NCBI GenBank assembly: GCA_050633105.1
Contig: JBOEFW010000043.1
Coordinates: 62,001-126,000 of the forward strand
Direction of reading: 5' to 3'
Source: Aureispira sp050633105
GTDB lineage: Bacteria; Bacteroidota; Bacteroidia; Chitinophagales; Saprospiraceae
DNA: 64,000 bases
The first letter of the stretch is position 1; each line of letters begins with the position of its first letter. This document shows positions 54,511 through 63,890 of the stretch, one piece after another. Both the position numbers and the translations under genes were made by a program. Under the pieces are notes generated by a model. That model was not told the origin of the DNA. It worked only from the letters and a program-made list of their open reading frames with translations, and made no database searches.

Positions 54511-55473
54511 ATGAAATTCAATAGTGAAGTAGAGGCGGTGGATGCCTTAGCCGCATCTTACGAGAAGTTGCGCAAAGAAATATCCAAGGTAATTGTAGGA
54601 CAAGAAGACGTTGTGAAGACGGTACTTATTTCTTTGTTCTGCGATGGACACAGCCTGTTGGTTGGAGTCCCTGGATTGGCTAAAACACTTTTAGTGAATA
54701 CCATTTCTAAGGCCTTAGATTTAGAATTTAAGCGCATTCAGTTTACACCTGATTTAATGCCCTCTGACATTACAGGATCAGAGGTAATGGATGAGAGTCG
54801 TAAATTCTCTTTTCACAAAGGACCTTTGTTTACCAATATTTTATTGGCGGATGAGATCAATCGTACGCCACCTAAAACACAGGCGGCGTTGTTGGAGGCC
54901 ATGCAGGAACGTTCAGTAACTGTAGCAGGTCATCGCCACTTATTGCCCAAACCTTTTTTGGTATTGGCAACACAAAACCCTATTGAGCAAGAAGGAACCT
55001 ATCCTTTGCCAGAGGCTCAATTGGACCGTTTTATGTTCAATATCTTTTTGGATTATCCCTCTTATGAAGAAGAAGTCCATATCGTAAAAAGCACTACTTC
55101 TACTAAAAAAGAAAAAGTCAATGGGGTATTAAGTGCAGAGGAAATTATCTATTTCCAAAAATTAGTTCGCCAAATTCCTATTCCTGATAATGTGTTAGAA
55201 TATGCAGTAAGTTTAGTGCATAAATCTAGACCAGGAACAGCTTTAGCGACAGATTTTGTCAACAACTATGTCTCTTGGGGCGCGGGGCCAAGAGCTTCTC
55301 AATCCTTAGTATTAGCAGCAAAATGTCATGCTGTTGTTAGTGGCAAATACTCTCCTGATATTGAAGATGTACGAGCGATTGCTAAATATGTCTTGCGTCA
55401 TCGTGTTGTTCGTAATTATAAAGCGGAAGCAGAAGGCATTTCGATTGAAGATGTGGTGAAGAAATTATTTTAA
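54511..55473 (+). CDS. MoxR-family AAA+ ATPase
   Basis: This 320-residue protein has Walker A VGVPGLAKTLL (52-59 core), Walker B LADEINRTPPKTQAALLEAM, sensor FLVLATQNPIEQEGTYPLPE and DRFMFNIFLDYP, and a C-terminal lid. MoxR ATPases act as chaperones for metal insertion or complex assembly and usually precede DUF58 and VWA genes. Here none follows: a terminator comes 40 bases later. A link to the preceding periplasmic chaperone genes is positional only. Confidence 0.93.
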   Translation: MKFNSEVEAVDALAASYEKLRKEISKVIVGQEDVVKTVLISLFCDGHSLLVGVPGLAKTLLVNTISKALDLEFKRIQFTPDLMPSDITGSEVMDESRKFSFHKGPLFTNILLADEINRTPPKTQAALLEAMQERSVTVAGHRHLLPKPFLVLATQNPIEQEGTYPLPEAQLDRFMFNIFLDYPSYEEEVHIVKSTTSTKKEKVNGVLSAEEIIYFQKLVRQIPIPDNVLEYAVSLVHKSRPGTALATDFVNNYVSWGAGPRASQSLVLAAKCHAVVSGKYSPDIEDVRAIAKYVLRHRVVRNYKAEAEGISIEDVVKKLF

Positions 55474-55512
55474 GTATACTGGTCGTTTTTTTTCAGAAGA
55501 CCATAGAATTTT

Positions 55513-55553
55513 AAAAAGCTGTTTTCCTGTGAGGGGAACAGCTTTTTATTTTT
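55513..55553 (+). terminator. terminator after moxR
   Basis: AAAAAGCTGTTTTCC pairs with GGGGAACAGCTTTTT, followed by ATTTTTC, 40 bases after the stop. Confidence 0.85.
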
Positions 55554-55610
55554 CATATATTGGTAGTTATTACGAAGAACGCTCAACGGAGCCTAACAAA
55601 ACAATACAAT

Positions 55611-56324
55611 ATGAAAAAAACACGGACATTATTAATCAGTTTATTTTTGGGCTTGAGCACTTGGATGCTGTCGGCACAAAATAAGGTTATGGATTTTAAT
55701 TTTAACATGCGTGAAGAAGCCCGTCAAATGTCTAGAGCAACAGCAAATTGCTTTGTGATTAGTTGGGCGCAAGCCGATGCTAAAGTTGTTGGCAAAAGCT
55801 GGAAAAAGTATGCAAAAGGGCTTAAAGGAAAGCTAAAGTACAACCGCAGTTCCAATGAATACTTTGTAGACAATGGAACCATTGAAGGCTTAGAAAATGC
55901 AGTAGATGTAACGACTACAATCGGCCAAAAAGACAAAGGAGTAGAAATGGCCTTTTGGTTTAATGCAGGCGTTACCTATATTCAATCTTCTGCTACTCCT
56001 GAAGCTTTCACAGCTGTTGAGAAATTGATGCGTGATTTTGACACGTATGTGTATGCCGAAATCTTACGCAATCAAATCAAGGCGGAAGAGAAAGCCCTCA
56101 AAAAAATGGAGAAGGATAGACGCAAAGTAGAACGCGCGATTGCTAAGGATGAACGCAGCATCAAGAAGGCAGAAAAAAGCATTGCAAAAGCAGAGAAAGA
56201 TAAAGAAAAAGCTCAAAAAGCCATTGGAGATAAAGAAAAAGTGATTGCAGAAAAAGAACAAGAGGAAAAAGAAAAACAACAAATGATAGAACAAATGCGC
56301 CAGAAGGTGAAAACAATTCGATAA
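55611..56324 (+). CDS. secreted coiled-coil protein, paralogue of 29259-29957
   Basis: This 237-residue protein has a signal peptide (KKTRTLLISLFLGLSTWMLS, ending AQ), a globular part with GKSWKKYAKGLKGKLKYNRS and NEYFVDNGTI, and a very charged C-terminal coiled coil (about 140-235, Lys/Glu heptads such as AEKSIAKAEKDKEKAQKAIG). The layout equals that of the gene at 29259. ATG 55611 starts the signal peptide; an upstream frame overlaps the terminator side and is rejected. Function unknown; probably periplasmic. Confidence 0.7.
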   Translation: MKKTRTLLISLFLGLSTWMLSAQNKVMDFNFNMREEARQMSRATANCFVISWAQADAKVVGKSWKKYAKGLKGKLKYNRSSNEYFVDNGTIEGLENAVDVTTTIGQKDKGVEMAFWFNAGVTYIQSSATPEAFTAVEKLMRDFDTYVYAEILRNQIKAEEKALKKMEKDRRKVERAIAKDERSIKKAEKSIAKAEKDKEKAQKAIGDKEKVIAEKEQEEKEKQQMIEQMRQKVKTIR

Positions 56325-56351
56325 AATCGAGTGGCGTCCACTATCAGGAAA

Positions 56352-56389
56352 AGCCTCCAATTTCTTAAGAAATTGGAGGCTGCTTTTTA
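56352..56389 (+). terminator. terminator after the coiled-coil gene
   Basis: A perfect 30-base palindrome AGCCTCCAATTTCTT/AAGAAATTGGAGGCT is followed by GCTTTTTAA, 28 bases after the stop. Confidence 0.88.
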
Positions 56390-56503
56390 AGGACGAAGGA
56401 GTGTTACTACAATCATTCTAGAACCAGCTGAAAGGCATTCTATCTTAACATTCCTTTATTTTTTTCTGGAAATCATCCATGATAGCAAAAGGAGCGTTTT
56501 TTG

Positions 56504-56511
56504 TATCTTTG
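56504..56511 (+). promoter_or_regulatory. -7 promoter box TATCTTTG
   Basis: It fits the Bacteroidota TAnnTTTG consensus exactly, about 80 bases before the next ATG. No -33 TTTG is evident. Confidence 0.4.
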
Positions 56512-56588
56512 TTGAAAGAAAGGCTTTTAGTACAGGATAATGACCTCTAATAAAAGTTTACAGCGTATTTAGTATTTAAATAGTGGTA

Positions 56589-58562
56589 ATGGAGTGTTTA
56601 TTGAATTTTGTAGGGCGTTGGATCAGAGTGGTGAGTAGCATTGGATGTATCGTAGTGGTAGCCCTTTCTTGTGCTACGCCTAGTGCTCCTGAAGGCGGTC
56701 CTCAAGATCGACAAGCCCCACGTTTAGACCCTAAACGTTACTCGACAAAAAATCCAAGTACTAATTTTAAATACCAGCGTGTTATTCTCACTTTTGATGA
56801 ATGGGTACGCTTACAATCGGCGAGTTCCCAAGTAGTGATGTCTCCCCCCCTAAAAGTTAAACCTAGCGTTAGTGTGCGCAATAGATCCGTGGTGGTAGAA
56901 TGGAAAGAGCCATTAGAAGATAGTACAACCTATATTATTAATTTTGGAGATGCTATTCAAGACATTACAGAGGGGAATAAAGCATCTGATAGGAAGATGG
57001 TCTTCTCGACAGGGCCTTATTTAGATTCTTTAGTCTGTTCAGGACAAGTTATAGATGCTGCCACCCGTCAACCCAGCGCAGATACTTGGGTGATGCTTTA
57101 TCGAAACTTAGCAGATAGTGTACCTAAAACTGAAAAGCCCTTCTATTTTACCAAAACAGATCCTAGTGGCAATTTTAGAATAGAATACATTCGTAAAGGC
57201 CGTTACCAGATTTTTGCAATCGCCGATAAAAACAACGATTATAAATACAACCTTCCCAAAGAACCAATTGGCTTTTTGGATACTAGCTTTGTTATGAATG
57301 ATAGCCTACAGCCTTTTTTGCGCTTACTTTTGTTTGAAGAACGCGAAAAACTGGTTGTAGAAGATATTGACCTAATTCAGTTTGGAGAAATACGCTTGCA
57401 ATTAAATGAAGCGGTGCAATCTGTGACAGAAGTACGCCTGTTGGAGGCTCCTAGCGATTTGAAATTATTAGTAGAACAAGGAGCGGACAGTCTACACATT
57501 TGGATGGATGGAAGCTTGGCTGATACTGCCAAGTTGCGTTTGGTTTTAACAAACGAAGCAGAAGAATGGCAAGATACCATTGAGGTGTCTAATAAGAAAA
57601 AGGCCCTTTTACTAGAAGACAGTACCGCCTTACGTTGGTTTGTTCCAAATAAAGAGGCTGCTACCGAAGCAACGACCCAGAGAGGGGGAGGAAGTGGAGG
57701 AAGTCAACCAGCGGTTTCTTCCTTGCGTCCAGCACAAGATACAACAACTATTCCGCAGCACCCGAAGGAAGCGCTAGAACTCTTGTTTACCGCCCCCCTT
57801 CAAACAATAGACACCACTCAGTTCTCTTGGGCAGTTGATACGACTATTGTTGTACAAGAATGGAAATATGAATATGGAGTAGATACCGTATCGGGAGATA
57901 CCTTGTTTGTGGATAGTCTACAAATAAAGGTGTCTAAGGATACTTTTTTAAAAACAACTTTACCAATTATACAACAAGATAGCAGCGCGGCGAACACACT
58001 CTATTTTGCCATTGACTCTACTGAAGGAAAGCGCTATCAATTGACGATTTTACCCAATGGTGTGCAGGATTTTTGGGGGCGTAAGAATGGAGATACCTTG
58101 AGCAGAGTTTATGTGATTAATCCTACCGACGAATATGGAAGCATTACCAGTATTATTCTAGGCGCAGACAGCAGCAAGCGCTATATTGTGGAAGTTGTCA
58201 ACCAAACAAAAGAGGTCGTGAGCCGTCGTTTTGTACAGGATTCTTCTAGGATTACCTTCTATGATTATTACCTGCCAACAGGCCCTTATACCATTCAGGT
58301 AAGCGCCGATTTAAATGAAAATAAACGTTGGGATGTAGGAGATTATGATAAGAAACAACAACCAGAACCTCGTTATATTAGTAAGGTGATTCAACTTAAT
58401 GCAGGTTGGGAAAATGCCATGGAATTAGATTTGCAAAAAACACCAAAACCTGCGGTTGGAAAAGGAGGGAAGAGTGGGGAAAAGGATGAGCTGCCCCCTA
58501 ACAAAGAAACCCTGCCTGACGATCCTAAAGATGGTCAAACAGGGCCTAGTAAGAAGCAATAA
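56589..58562 (+). CDS. lipoprotein with SbsA-type Ig-like domain
   Basis: This 657-residue lipoprotein has the signal VVALSC with Cys28, followed by ATPSAPEGGPQDRQAPRLDP, the usual opening of Bacteroidota lipoproteins with an N-terminal Ig-like (SbsA/Big_5) domain (about 45-140: ILTFDEWVRLQSASSQVVMS... TTYIINFGDAIQDITEGN). A carnitine/CNA-like domain follows (about 150-230), then a long variable part and a second Ig-like pair near 400-520. The C-terminus is Pro/Lys/Gly-rich. It should sit in the outer membrane or face the surface. ATG 56589 is preferred to an earlier GTG. It converges with the next gene, 4 bases apart. Confidence 0.75.
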   Translation: MECLLNFVGRWIRVVSSIGCIVVVALSCATPSAPEGGPQDRQAPRLDPKRYSTKNPSTNFKYQRVILTFDEWVRLQSASSQVVMSPPLKVKPSVSVRNRSVVVEWKEPLEDSTTYIINFGDAIQDITEGNKASDRKMVFSTGPYLDSLVCSGQVIDAATRQPSADTWVMLYRNLADSVPKTEKPFYFTKTDPSGNFRIEYIRKGRYQIFAIADKNNDYKYNLPKEPIGFLDTSFVMNDSLQPFLRLLLFEEREKLVVEDIDLIQFGEIRLQLNEAVQSVTEVRLLEAPSDLKLLVEQGADSLHIWMDGSLADTAKLRLVLTNEAEEWQDTIEVSNKKKALLLEDSTALRWFVPNKEAATEATTQRGGGSGGSQPAVSSLRPAQDTTTIPQHPKEALELLFTAPLQTIDTTQFSWAVDTTIVVQEWKYEYGVDTVSGDTLFVDSLQIKVSKDTFLKTTLPIIQQDSSAANTLYFAIDSTEGKRYQLTILPNGVQDFWGRKNGDTLSRVYVINPTDEYGSITSIILGADSSKRYIVEVVNQTKEVVSRRFVQDSSRITFYDYYLPTGPYTIQVSADLNENKRWDVGDYDKKQQPEPRYISKVIQLNAGWENAMELDLQKTPKPAVGKGGKSGEKDELPPNKETLPDDPKDGQTGPSKKQ

Positions 58563-58566
58563 AAAC

Positions 58567-59799
58567 TTAGTTTCCTTTGATGCGTTCCCAAAGTGCTTGA
58601 GCAACGTCGTCGATTTTGAGACGATCAACATCTTCATCTTGTTTTACATCTAATTGTCCATCTTTTTCTACTAAAATATAGCGGAAAACATAGCGGTCTT
58701 TAATCGGAACCGTACTGTTTTCAGGAACACCTAACAGACCAAATAAGAGAATATTAAAAGTCATCGTACCATCTTCATTCTCTGTAATGTTGTAATAATC
58801 TCTAGAGAACCATTTTAGAATGTCTAGATACTTGTTCCCCTCATATTGGTCTAGGATTTGATGATTCTTAGGTAATTCAACAAACTCCATAGTCGGTTGG
58901 CTATCAAATAAAGAATAATTGCTGTAATAGTAAGCGCCTTTTGATTGGACCGTCGTTTGCCAAAGAATGGCGTTAAAAATACTGGGATAAGTAATGTAGT
59001 CTTCGTAGGTAATATTTTGCTCTTGCAAATTGGCTTCTACAATGCCATTTACATGGAATTTGACCCCAATGGTCAGCCCCATATAAGCCGTAGAGAGGAT
59101 TAACCCCATATAATTCCAACGGCGTTCTGTTCCATACTTTTTAGCGAGTAAAACCCCAATAAGCCCAATAATCATAGGAACCGTATAGAGCGGATCTACA
59201 ATGGAAATGTTATTAAATCCAACTCGATAATTGGAGAACGGCTCAAAAATTTGTGTGCCATAAGCGGTACAAGAATCAATGATCCAGTGGGTCAGAAAGG
59301 CTAAGGCATACATGATCGTCCAACGCCAAAAGCTAGGGTCATAGTCAATCTGCTGCCGTTCTTGGATGGATTTTCTTAAGACTCGATAAATCGGAATAAT
59401 CCCTAAAAGAGCTGTTCCTAACATACCATACAGGATCATACTGCCTGTATAAATGGCACCATAGCCTAAAATACCTAAAAAGAGACTATAAAAAAGCGCC
59501 CAAAATACCGTCCAAGCGACCTGCACTCCTTCTTTGTGATGGAGTCCACTTTTATAATATTTTAAACTCAACCAAGCAAAAATAGGCGACGCCGCTATTG
59601 TAAATAAAATAGAATGACTAATGCCTCTATGATAGACTAAGTTGTAAATCTGGTGTTCTGCAAATAATTGAGAAATGACATCTAAATCAGGAACAGTTCC
59701 TGCAAAGGCTCCAATAAGTACAGCCTTATTGCCCATTTTTTTCCCTAAAACTGCATGACCAACCGCAGCACCTAAAGTCGCTTGTGTAATCGAATCCAT
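58567..59799 (-). CDS. YdjM-like membrane-bound metal-dependent hydrolase
   Basis: This 410-residue protein belongs to the DUF457/YdjM family: MDSITQATLGAAVGHAVLGK, GAFAGTVPDLDVISQL, the His motif YHRGISHSILFT, and THWIIDSCTAYGTQIFEPFS. About six membrane helices are present. The conserved His/Asp set suggests a metal-dependent hydrolase; the substrate is not known for the family. The C-terminal third (about 290-410) is soluble. It lies on the minus strand downstream of dtd but 166 bases away. Confidence 0.85.
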   Translation of the reverse strand: MDSITQATLGAAVGHAVLGKKMGNKAVLIGAFAGTVPDLDVISQLFAEHQIYNLVYHRGISHSILFTIAASPIFAWLSLKYYKSGLHHKEGVQVAWTVFWALFYSLFLGILGYGAIYTGSMILYGMLGTALLGIIPIYRVLRKSIQERQQIDYDPSFWRWTIMYALAFLTHWIIDSCTAYGTQIFEPFSNYRVGFNNISIVDPLYTVPMIIGLIGVLLAKKYGTERRWNYMGLILSTAYMGLTIGVKFHVNGIVEANLQEQNITYEDYITYPSIFNAILWQTTVQSKGAYYYSNYSLFDSQPTMEFVELPKNHQILDQYEGNKYLDILKWFSRDYYNITENEDGTMTFNILLFGLLGVPENSTVPIKDRYVFRYILVEKDGQLDVKQDEDVDRLKIDDVAQALWERIKGN

Positions 59800-59964
59800 T
59801 TTTGATTTCTTGTGAAGAATAAAAACCTAGCAAGAGTTGAAGCACTCTGTAGGTAACACAATAGACGAATTAAAACAGCAATAGTTGGCAAAAACAAGGG
59901 CTTTTAAACAAAAGGAGCTATTTCTTCAATTAAAGAAAGGAAATAACTTGGATTAGAAATCCAA

Positions 59965-60417
59965 TTACCCTCTATTCTTAGAATCCAATAAAATCGTGAC
60001 GGGGCCATCATTGAGCAAAGAGACTTTCATATCTGCTCCAAATTTCCCTGTAGCAACAGAGCGGCCTAGACCTTCTTCTAAAGTCTGTACAAATTCTTCA
60101 TACAATGGAATGGCCAAAGCAGGTGGGGCCGCGCCTATAAAAGAAGGTCGAGTGCCCTTCTTGACATTCGCAAAAAGCGTAAATTGGCTAATTACTAAAA
60201 TATCACCATTGATATCCTGCACGGAACGATTCATTTTTCCTGCTTCATCGCTAAAAATGCGCAAGCCCAATAACTTTCGACAGAGCCATTGAATATCCTC
60301 CTTTCCATCAGCGGCTTCTATGCCTACCAATAACAATAACCCTTGATTAATTTGTCCAATGGTAACGTTTTCTACGACTACTTTGGCTTCTTGGACGCGT
60401 TGCAAAACAACTCTCAT
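59965..60417 (-). CDS. dtd: D-aminoacyl-tRNA deacylase
   Basis: This 150-residue DTD has the two active-site motifs SQFTLFA (about 77-83) and NDGPVT (about 136-141), and a normal opening MRVVLQRVQEAKVVV. It hydrolyses D-amino acids (and glycine) wrongly attached to tRNA. Length is normal. It follows rarA by 3 bases on the same strand, so the two are co-transcribed. Confidence 0.96.
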   Translation of the reverse strand: MRVVLQRVQEAKVVVENVTIGQINQGLLLLVGIEAADGKEDIQWLCRKLLGLRIFSDEAGKMNRSVQDINGDILVISQFTLFANVKKGTRPSFIGAAPPALAIPLYEEFVQTLEEGLGRSVATGKFGADMKVSLLNDGPVTILLDSKNRG

Positions 60418-60420
60418 AGC

Positions 60421-61710
60421 TTAATAATTGTACTTATCTTTCCAGTAATGTTTGAGGTAATTGCGATGTGCCTGCTCTCGTTGATTTTTTCCAGGATCAT
60501 AAAGCTTGGTATTCGTGACCGCATCAGGCATATACTCTTGGTGGACAAAGTTGCCAGGGTAATCATGGCTATATAAGTAATCTTTGCCATAGTCTAATTG
60601 TTTCATCAGCTTGCTAGGCGCATTGCGTAGATGAAGAGGAACAGGCAAGTCTCCTGTTTGACGGACCAAGCGTTGGGCTTTATTAATCGCCATATAAGCG
60701 GCATTGCTTTTAGGAGAGGAGGCTAAATACGTCACACATTGCCCCAAAATAATACGACTTTCAGGAAAGCCAACCGCAGAAACGGCTTGGAAGGTATTGG
60801 TCGCCATCACCAAGGCAGTGGGGTTGGCGTGTCCAATGTCTTCTGAAGCGGCAATAATCAGTCGTCGAGCGATGAATTTGACATCTTCGCCGCCTTCAAT
60901 CATACGCGCCAACCAATAGATTGCTGCATTGGGGTCAGAGCCTCGAATAGATTTAATAAGTGCAGAACTGATATCATAATGTTGTTCGCCTGTCTTGTCA
61001 TAACGTGTCATGTTTTGCTGCACTTTCGACAAAACCAATTCATTGGTGACTACAACTTCCTCCTCTTCTTCTGACAAACAAATGAGCTCAAAGGCATTGA
61101 GCAATTTTCGCGCATCGCCACCAGAAAAACGCAACAAGGCATCCACCTCTTTTAGAGTGACTTTTTTCTTGGCCATCAAGCTGTCTCTCTCCAAGGCATT
61201 GTGCAGCAAGGCGACTAGATCGTCTTTGTCTAAGGCTTCCAAAATGTAGACTTGACAACGCGAAAGCAATGCAGGGATGACCTCAAAGCTTGGGTTTTCT
61301 GTAGTTGCTCCAATCAAGGTAACTACTCCTTTTTCTACTGCTCCTAACAGTGCATCTTGCTGCGATTTACTAAAACGATGAATCTCATCTATAAACAATA
61401 GCGGGCGTTGTTTGGGATTGAACAAGCCTAAGTTGCCTTCCGCTTTTTTAATGACTTCTCGAACATCTTTTACCCCTGCATTGATGGCGGACAGGCTGTA
61501 AAAAGTACGGCCAGAGGCTTTCGCCAAAATATTAGCTAAGGTTGTTTTTCCAGTGCCAGGAGGACCCCACAAAATAAGAGAGGGAATACGTCCTACAGCC
61601 AGTACCTTAGTTAAGGTTCCTTGAGGGCCTACTAAATGGTTTTGACTGCGGTAATCCTCTAACGTTTGTGGGCGCATGCGTTCTGCTAGCGGTTGGTCAT
61701 TTTGAGCCAT
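60421..61710 (-). CDS. rarA: replication-associated recombination protein A
   Basis: This 429-residue AAA+ clamp-loader-like ATPase has the opening PLAERMRPQTLEDYRSQNHL, Walker A GPPGTGKTT (49-57), Walker B LLFIDEIHRFSKSQQD, sensor I GATTENPSFEV, ALLSRCQVY and the tetramerisation part (about 250-420: SIRGSDPNAAIYWLARMIEG, YDPGKN). RarA/MgsA acts at stalled replication forks. Length is normal. It heads an operon with dtd and diverges from the TetR gene. Confidence 0.95.
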   Translation of the reverse strand: MAQNDQPLAERMRPQTLEDYRSQNHLVGPQGTLTKVLAVGRIPSLILWGPPGTGKTTLANILAKASGRTFYSLSAINAGVKDVREVIKKAEGNLGLFNPKQRPLLFIDEIHRFSKSQQDALLGAVEKGVVTLIGATTENPSFEVIPALLSRCQVYILEALDKDDLVALLHNALERDSLMAKKKVTLKEVDALLRFSGGDARKLLNAFELICLSEEEEEVVVTNELVLSKVQQNMTRYDKTGEQHYDISSALIKSIRGSDPNAAIYWLARMIEGGEDVKFIARRLIIAASEDIGHANPTALVMATNTFQAVSAVGFPESRIILGQCVTYLASSPKSNAAYMAINKAQRLVRQTGDLPVPLHLRNAPSKLMKQLDYGKDYLYSHDYPGNFVHQEYMPDAVTNTKLYDPGKNQREQAHRNYLKHYWKDKYNY

Positions 61711-61826
61711 GAGTTGATTCGTTTTTTATGAGAAGGATAAAGGTAAGAATCTTTGTGCAAGCGGATAAGAGACGACTCATAATTTAGAGTAGATTTTCCT
61801 TAAATGTTTATTAAAAACCAGCCTAA

Positions 61827-61859
61827 TTTTGAAAACTTACTAGTAGGTAAGTATCTTCG
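61827..61859 (+). promoter_or_regulatory. promoter of the TetR gene overlapping its operator
   Basis: TTTTG (61827-61831) and TATCTTCG (61852-61859) are spaced about 20 bases apart, close to the Bacteroidota TTTG-N19-TAnnTTTG pattern. The palindrome 61836-61851 lies exactly between them, so bound repressor would block RNA polymerase. Confidence 0.5.
61836..61851. promoter_or_regulatory. TetR operator 1
   Basis: The palindrome CTTAC-TAGTAG-GTAAG lies upstream of the TetR ATG 61864. The same arms with the same 6-base spacing recur at 62433-62448 before fabF. Confidence 0.65.
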
Positions 61860-61863
61860 ATTT

Positions 61864-62415
61864 ATGGCAATAACAACAAAAACAAAAATCATCAATCTAG
61901 CAGAAGAATTAATTAGGACAAGAGGCTATACGGCTTTTAGTTATAAAGACATCGCTACTGTTCTAAAGGTAAAAAACGCCGCCATACACTACCATTTTCC
62001 AAGTAAAGAGCAACTAGGGCGAGCCGTTTTGGAGCGCAGACGCAGACAGTTTAAAGAAGCGACGGCTAGTTGGGCCTCTTTGCCTTATTTAGAGCAATTA
62101 CAGCGATTGATGAATGTTTATAAGAAAAGCCAACAACAACAATGGGTTTGTTTGGTGGGGGCATTGGGGCCCGCTTATCCAGTCTTGCCAACGTCTATGC
62201 AAACAAGTTTGACACAAATGACGTTGGATATCAAAACTTGGACCATGGCTTTGTTGGAAGAAGGAAAAGCGGCTCAGGTTTTTAATTTTAAAGAAACAAT
62301 AGAAGAAAAATCCTTGATGATTGTAACCTCGTTACTCTCTTCTTTGATAATTAGTAGAGTGATGCAACCTAATAGCACAGATATTGTGATAGAAGGCTTG
62401 TTGAAAAGTATTTAA
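61864..62415 (+). CDS. TetR/AcrR-family transcriptional regulator
   Basis: This 183-residue protein has an N-terminal TetR helix-turn-helix (about 1-50: IINLAEELIRTRGYTAFSYK, VLKVKNAAIHYHFPSKEQLG) and a helical ligand domain (about 60-183). ATG 61864 is chosen because the upstream frame (to 61804) would put the operator inside the gene. Matching palindromes lie before this gene and before the fabF gene 48 bases downstream, so it probably represses itself and fabF. The ligand may be a fatty-acid-related compound, which is only an inference from the neighbour. Confidence 0.88.
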   Translation: MAITTKTKIINLAEELIRTRGYTAFSYKDIATVLKVKNAAIHYHFPSKEQLGRAVLERRRRQFKEATASWASLPYLEQLQRLMNVYKKSQQQQWVCLVGALGPAYPVLPTSMQTSLTQMTLDIKTWTMALLEEGKAAQVFNFKETIEEKSLMIVTSLLSSLIISRVMQPNSTDIVIEGLLKSI

Positions 62416-62432
62416 AAAATTCACCTCAAAAA

Positions 62433-62448
62433 CTTACTTTTTAGTAAG
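62433..62448. promoter_or_regulatory. TetR operator 2, before fabF
   Basis: CTTAC-TTTTTA-GTAAG has the same arms and spacing as operator 1. It lies 15 bases before the fabF ATG, in the 48-base gap after the TetR gene. Confidence 0.65.
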
Positions 62449-62463
62449 AAAAAAACAACGATT

Positions 62464-63705
62464 ATGAGTTCTACTAGAGTTGTGATTACAGGTTTGGGTG
62501 CCTTGACACCTATTGGAAAATCGGTCTCTGAATTTTGGGAGCAGGCCATTAAAGGAACTAGTGGCGCATCGCGGATAGAGCGTTTTGATCCAAGTGCTTT
62601 TAAAACACAATTTGCTTGTGAAATCAAAGATTTTAATCCATTGTTGGCTTTAGATCGCAAAGAAGTGAAACGCAGTGATTTGTTTACGCAATATGCCTTG
62701 TATGCCGCAACCGAAGCGTTGCAAGATAGTGGGGTAGATTATGCCAATATGAACCCTTTTGATATTGGGGTCATTTGGGGCGTTGGTCAAGGAGGAATGG
62801 CAACGTTTGAAGAACAAGTTAAGCAATATGTGGATGATAACTACCAACCTAAATTCAATCCTTTTTTCATCCCTAAAATGATTTCTAATATGGCGTCAGG
62901 GATGATCTCGCTCAAATTTGGTTTAATGGGAATTAACTACACAACCGTTTCGGCTTGCGCGACCTCCAATACAGCATTGATGGATGCATTTAATTACATC
63001 AAATTAGGCAAAGCCAAAGTGATTGTTACAGGCGGTTCAGAGGCACCAATTACAGAAGCTTCTATGGGCGGGTTTAGTGCGCTCAAAGCCTTATCTAAAC
63101 AAAATGAAACCCCTCAAACAGCGTGTAAACCCTTTGATGCAGCTAGAGATGGTTTTGTAATGGGAGAAGGAGCAGGAGCACTTATCTTGGAAGAATATGA
63201 ACATGCAAAAGCACGAGGCGCCACCATTTATGCAGAGGTTGTTGGTGCTGCGATGACTGCTGACGCGTATCATATGACCGCTACTCACCCTGAAGGGCTA
63301 GGTGCTAAAACGGCTATGCAATTGGCCTTAAATGAAGCAGGATTAACCACCAATCAAGTGGATTATATCAATGCCCATGCTACTTCTACGCCTATTGGTG
63401 ATTTGAGCGAAATCAAAGCGATTCATCATCTATTTAATGGAAGTGATGCCCAAATAAGTGCCACTAAATCTATGACAGGACACTTGTTAGGAGCAGCAGG
63501 CGCAATCGAGGCCATCTTGTCCATTAAAGCCATTCAAAACAACATTATTCCTCCTACTATTAATACCCAAGAACTAGATCCTGCGATTCCAAAAGGGGTT
63601 TCTATTGTTCATGGTCAAGCGATAGAAAAAGAAGTTAAAGTTGCTATGAGTAACACCTTTGGTTTTGGTGGACACAATGCCATTGTGGTTTTCAAAGAAG
63701 TATAA
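62464..63705 (+). CDS. fabF: beta-ketoacyl-ACP synthase II
   Basis: This 413-residue condensing enzyme has the Cys-His-His set: TVSACATSNTALMDA (Cys165), INAHATSTPIGD and KSMTGHLLGAAGAIEA, plus the closing NTFGFGGHNAIVVF. It extends acyl-ACP by two carbons with malonyl-ACP in fatty acid synthesis. Length is normal. No acpP or other fab gene adjoins it; instead it is paired with a TetR regulator and a putative operator, which suggests a regulated or specialised paralogue rather than the housekeeping copy. Confidence 0.9.
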   Translation: MSSTRVVITGLGALTPIGKSVSEFWEQAIKGTSGASRIERFDPSAFKTQFACEIKDFNPLLALDRKEVKRSDLFTQYALYAATEALQDSGVDYANMNPFDIGVIWGVGQGGMATFEEQVKQYVDDNYQPKFNPFFIPKMISNMASGMISLKFGLMGINYTTVSACATSNTALMDAFNYIKLGKAKVIVTGGSEAPITEASMGGFSALKALSKQNETPQTACKPFDAARDGFVMGEGAGALILEEYEHAKARGATIYAEVVGAAMTADAYHMTATHPEGLGAKTAMQLALNEAGLTTNQVDYINAHATSTPIGDLSEIKAIHHLFNGSDAQISATKSMTGHLLGAAGAIEAILSIKAIQNNIIPPTINTQELDPAIPKGVSIVHGQAIEKEVKVAMSNTFGFGGHNAIVVFKEV

Positions 63706-63717
63706 GTATTCCAATGG

Positions 63718-63778
63718 TTAGAAGCATGATTTTTCCAGTAGAGATTCGTCAACTCTATTGGAAAATCATGCTTCTAAA
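63718..63778. terminator. long hairpin after fabF
   Basis: An inverted repeat of about 26 bases with few mismatches (TTAGAAGCATGATTTTTCCA... / TGGAAAATCATGCTTCTAA) surrounds a 9-base loop, 13 bases after the fabF stop. No T-run follows, so termination would depend on the A/T pairs in the stem base. Confidence 0.5.
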
Positions 63779-63890
63779 AGAAAACAATAGCGTAGAGCCA
63801 AGTTTTTTAAGAAAGTAGATTTGAATAGTTTAGTTTTAGTTACATTTATTACAACAAGTCTATTTATCCTTTTATTTATTATTGTACCCA

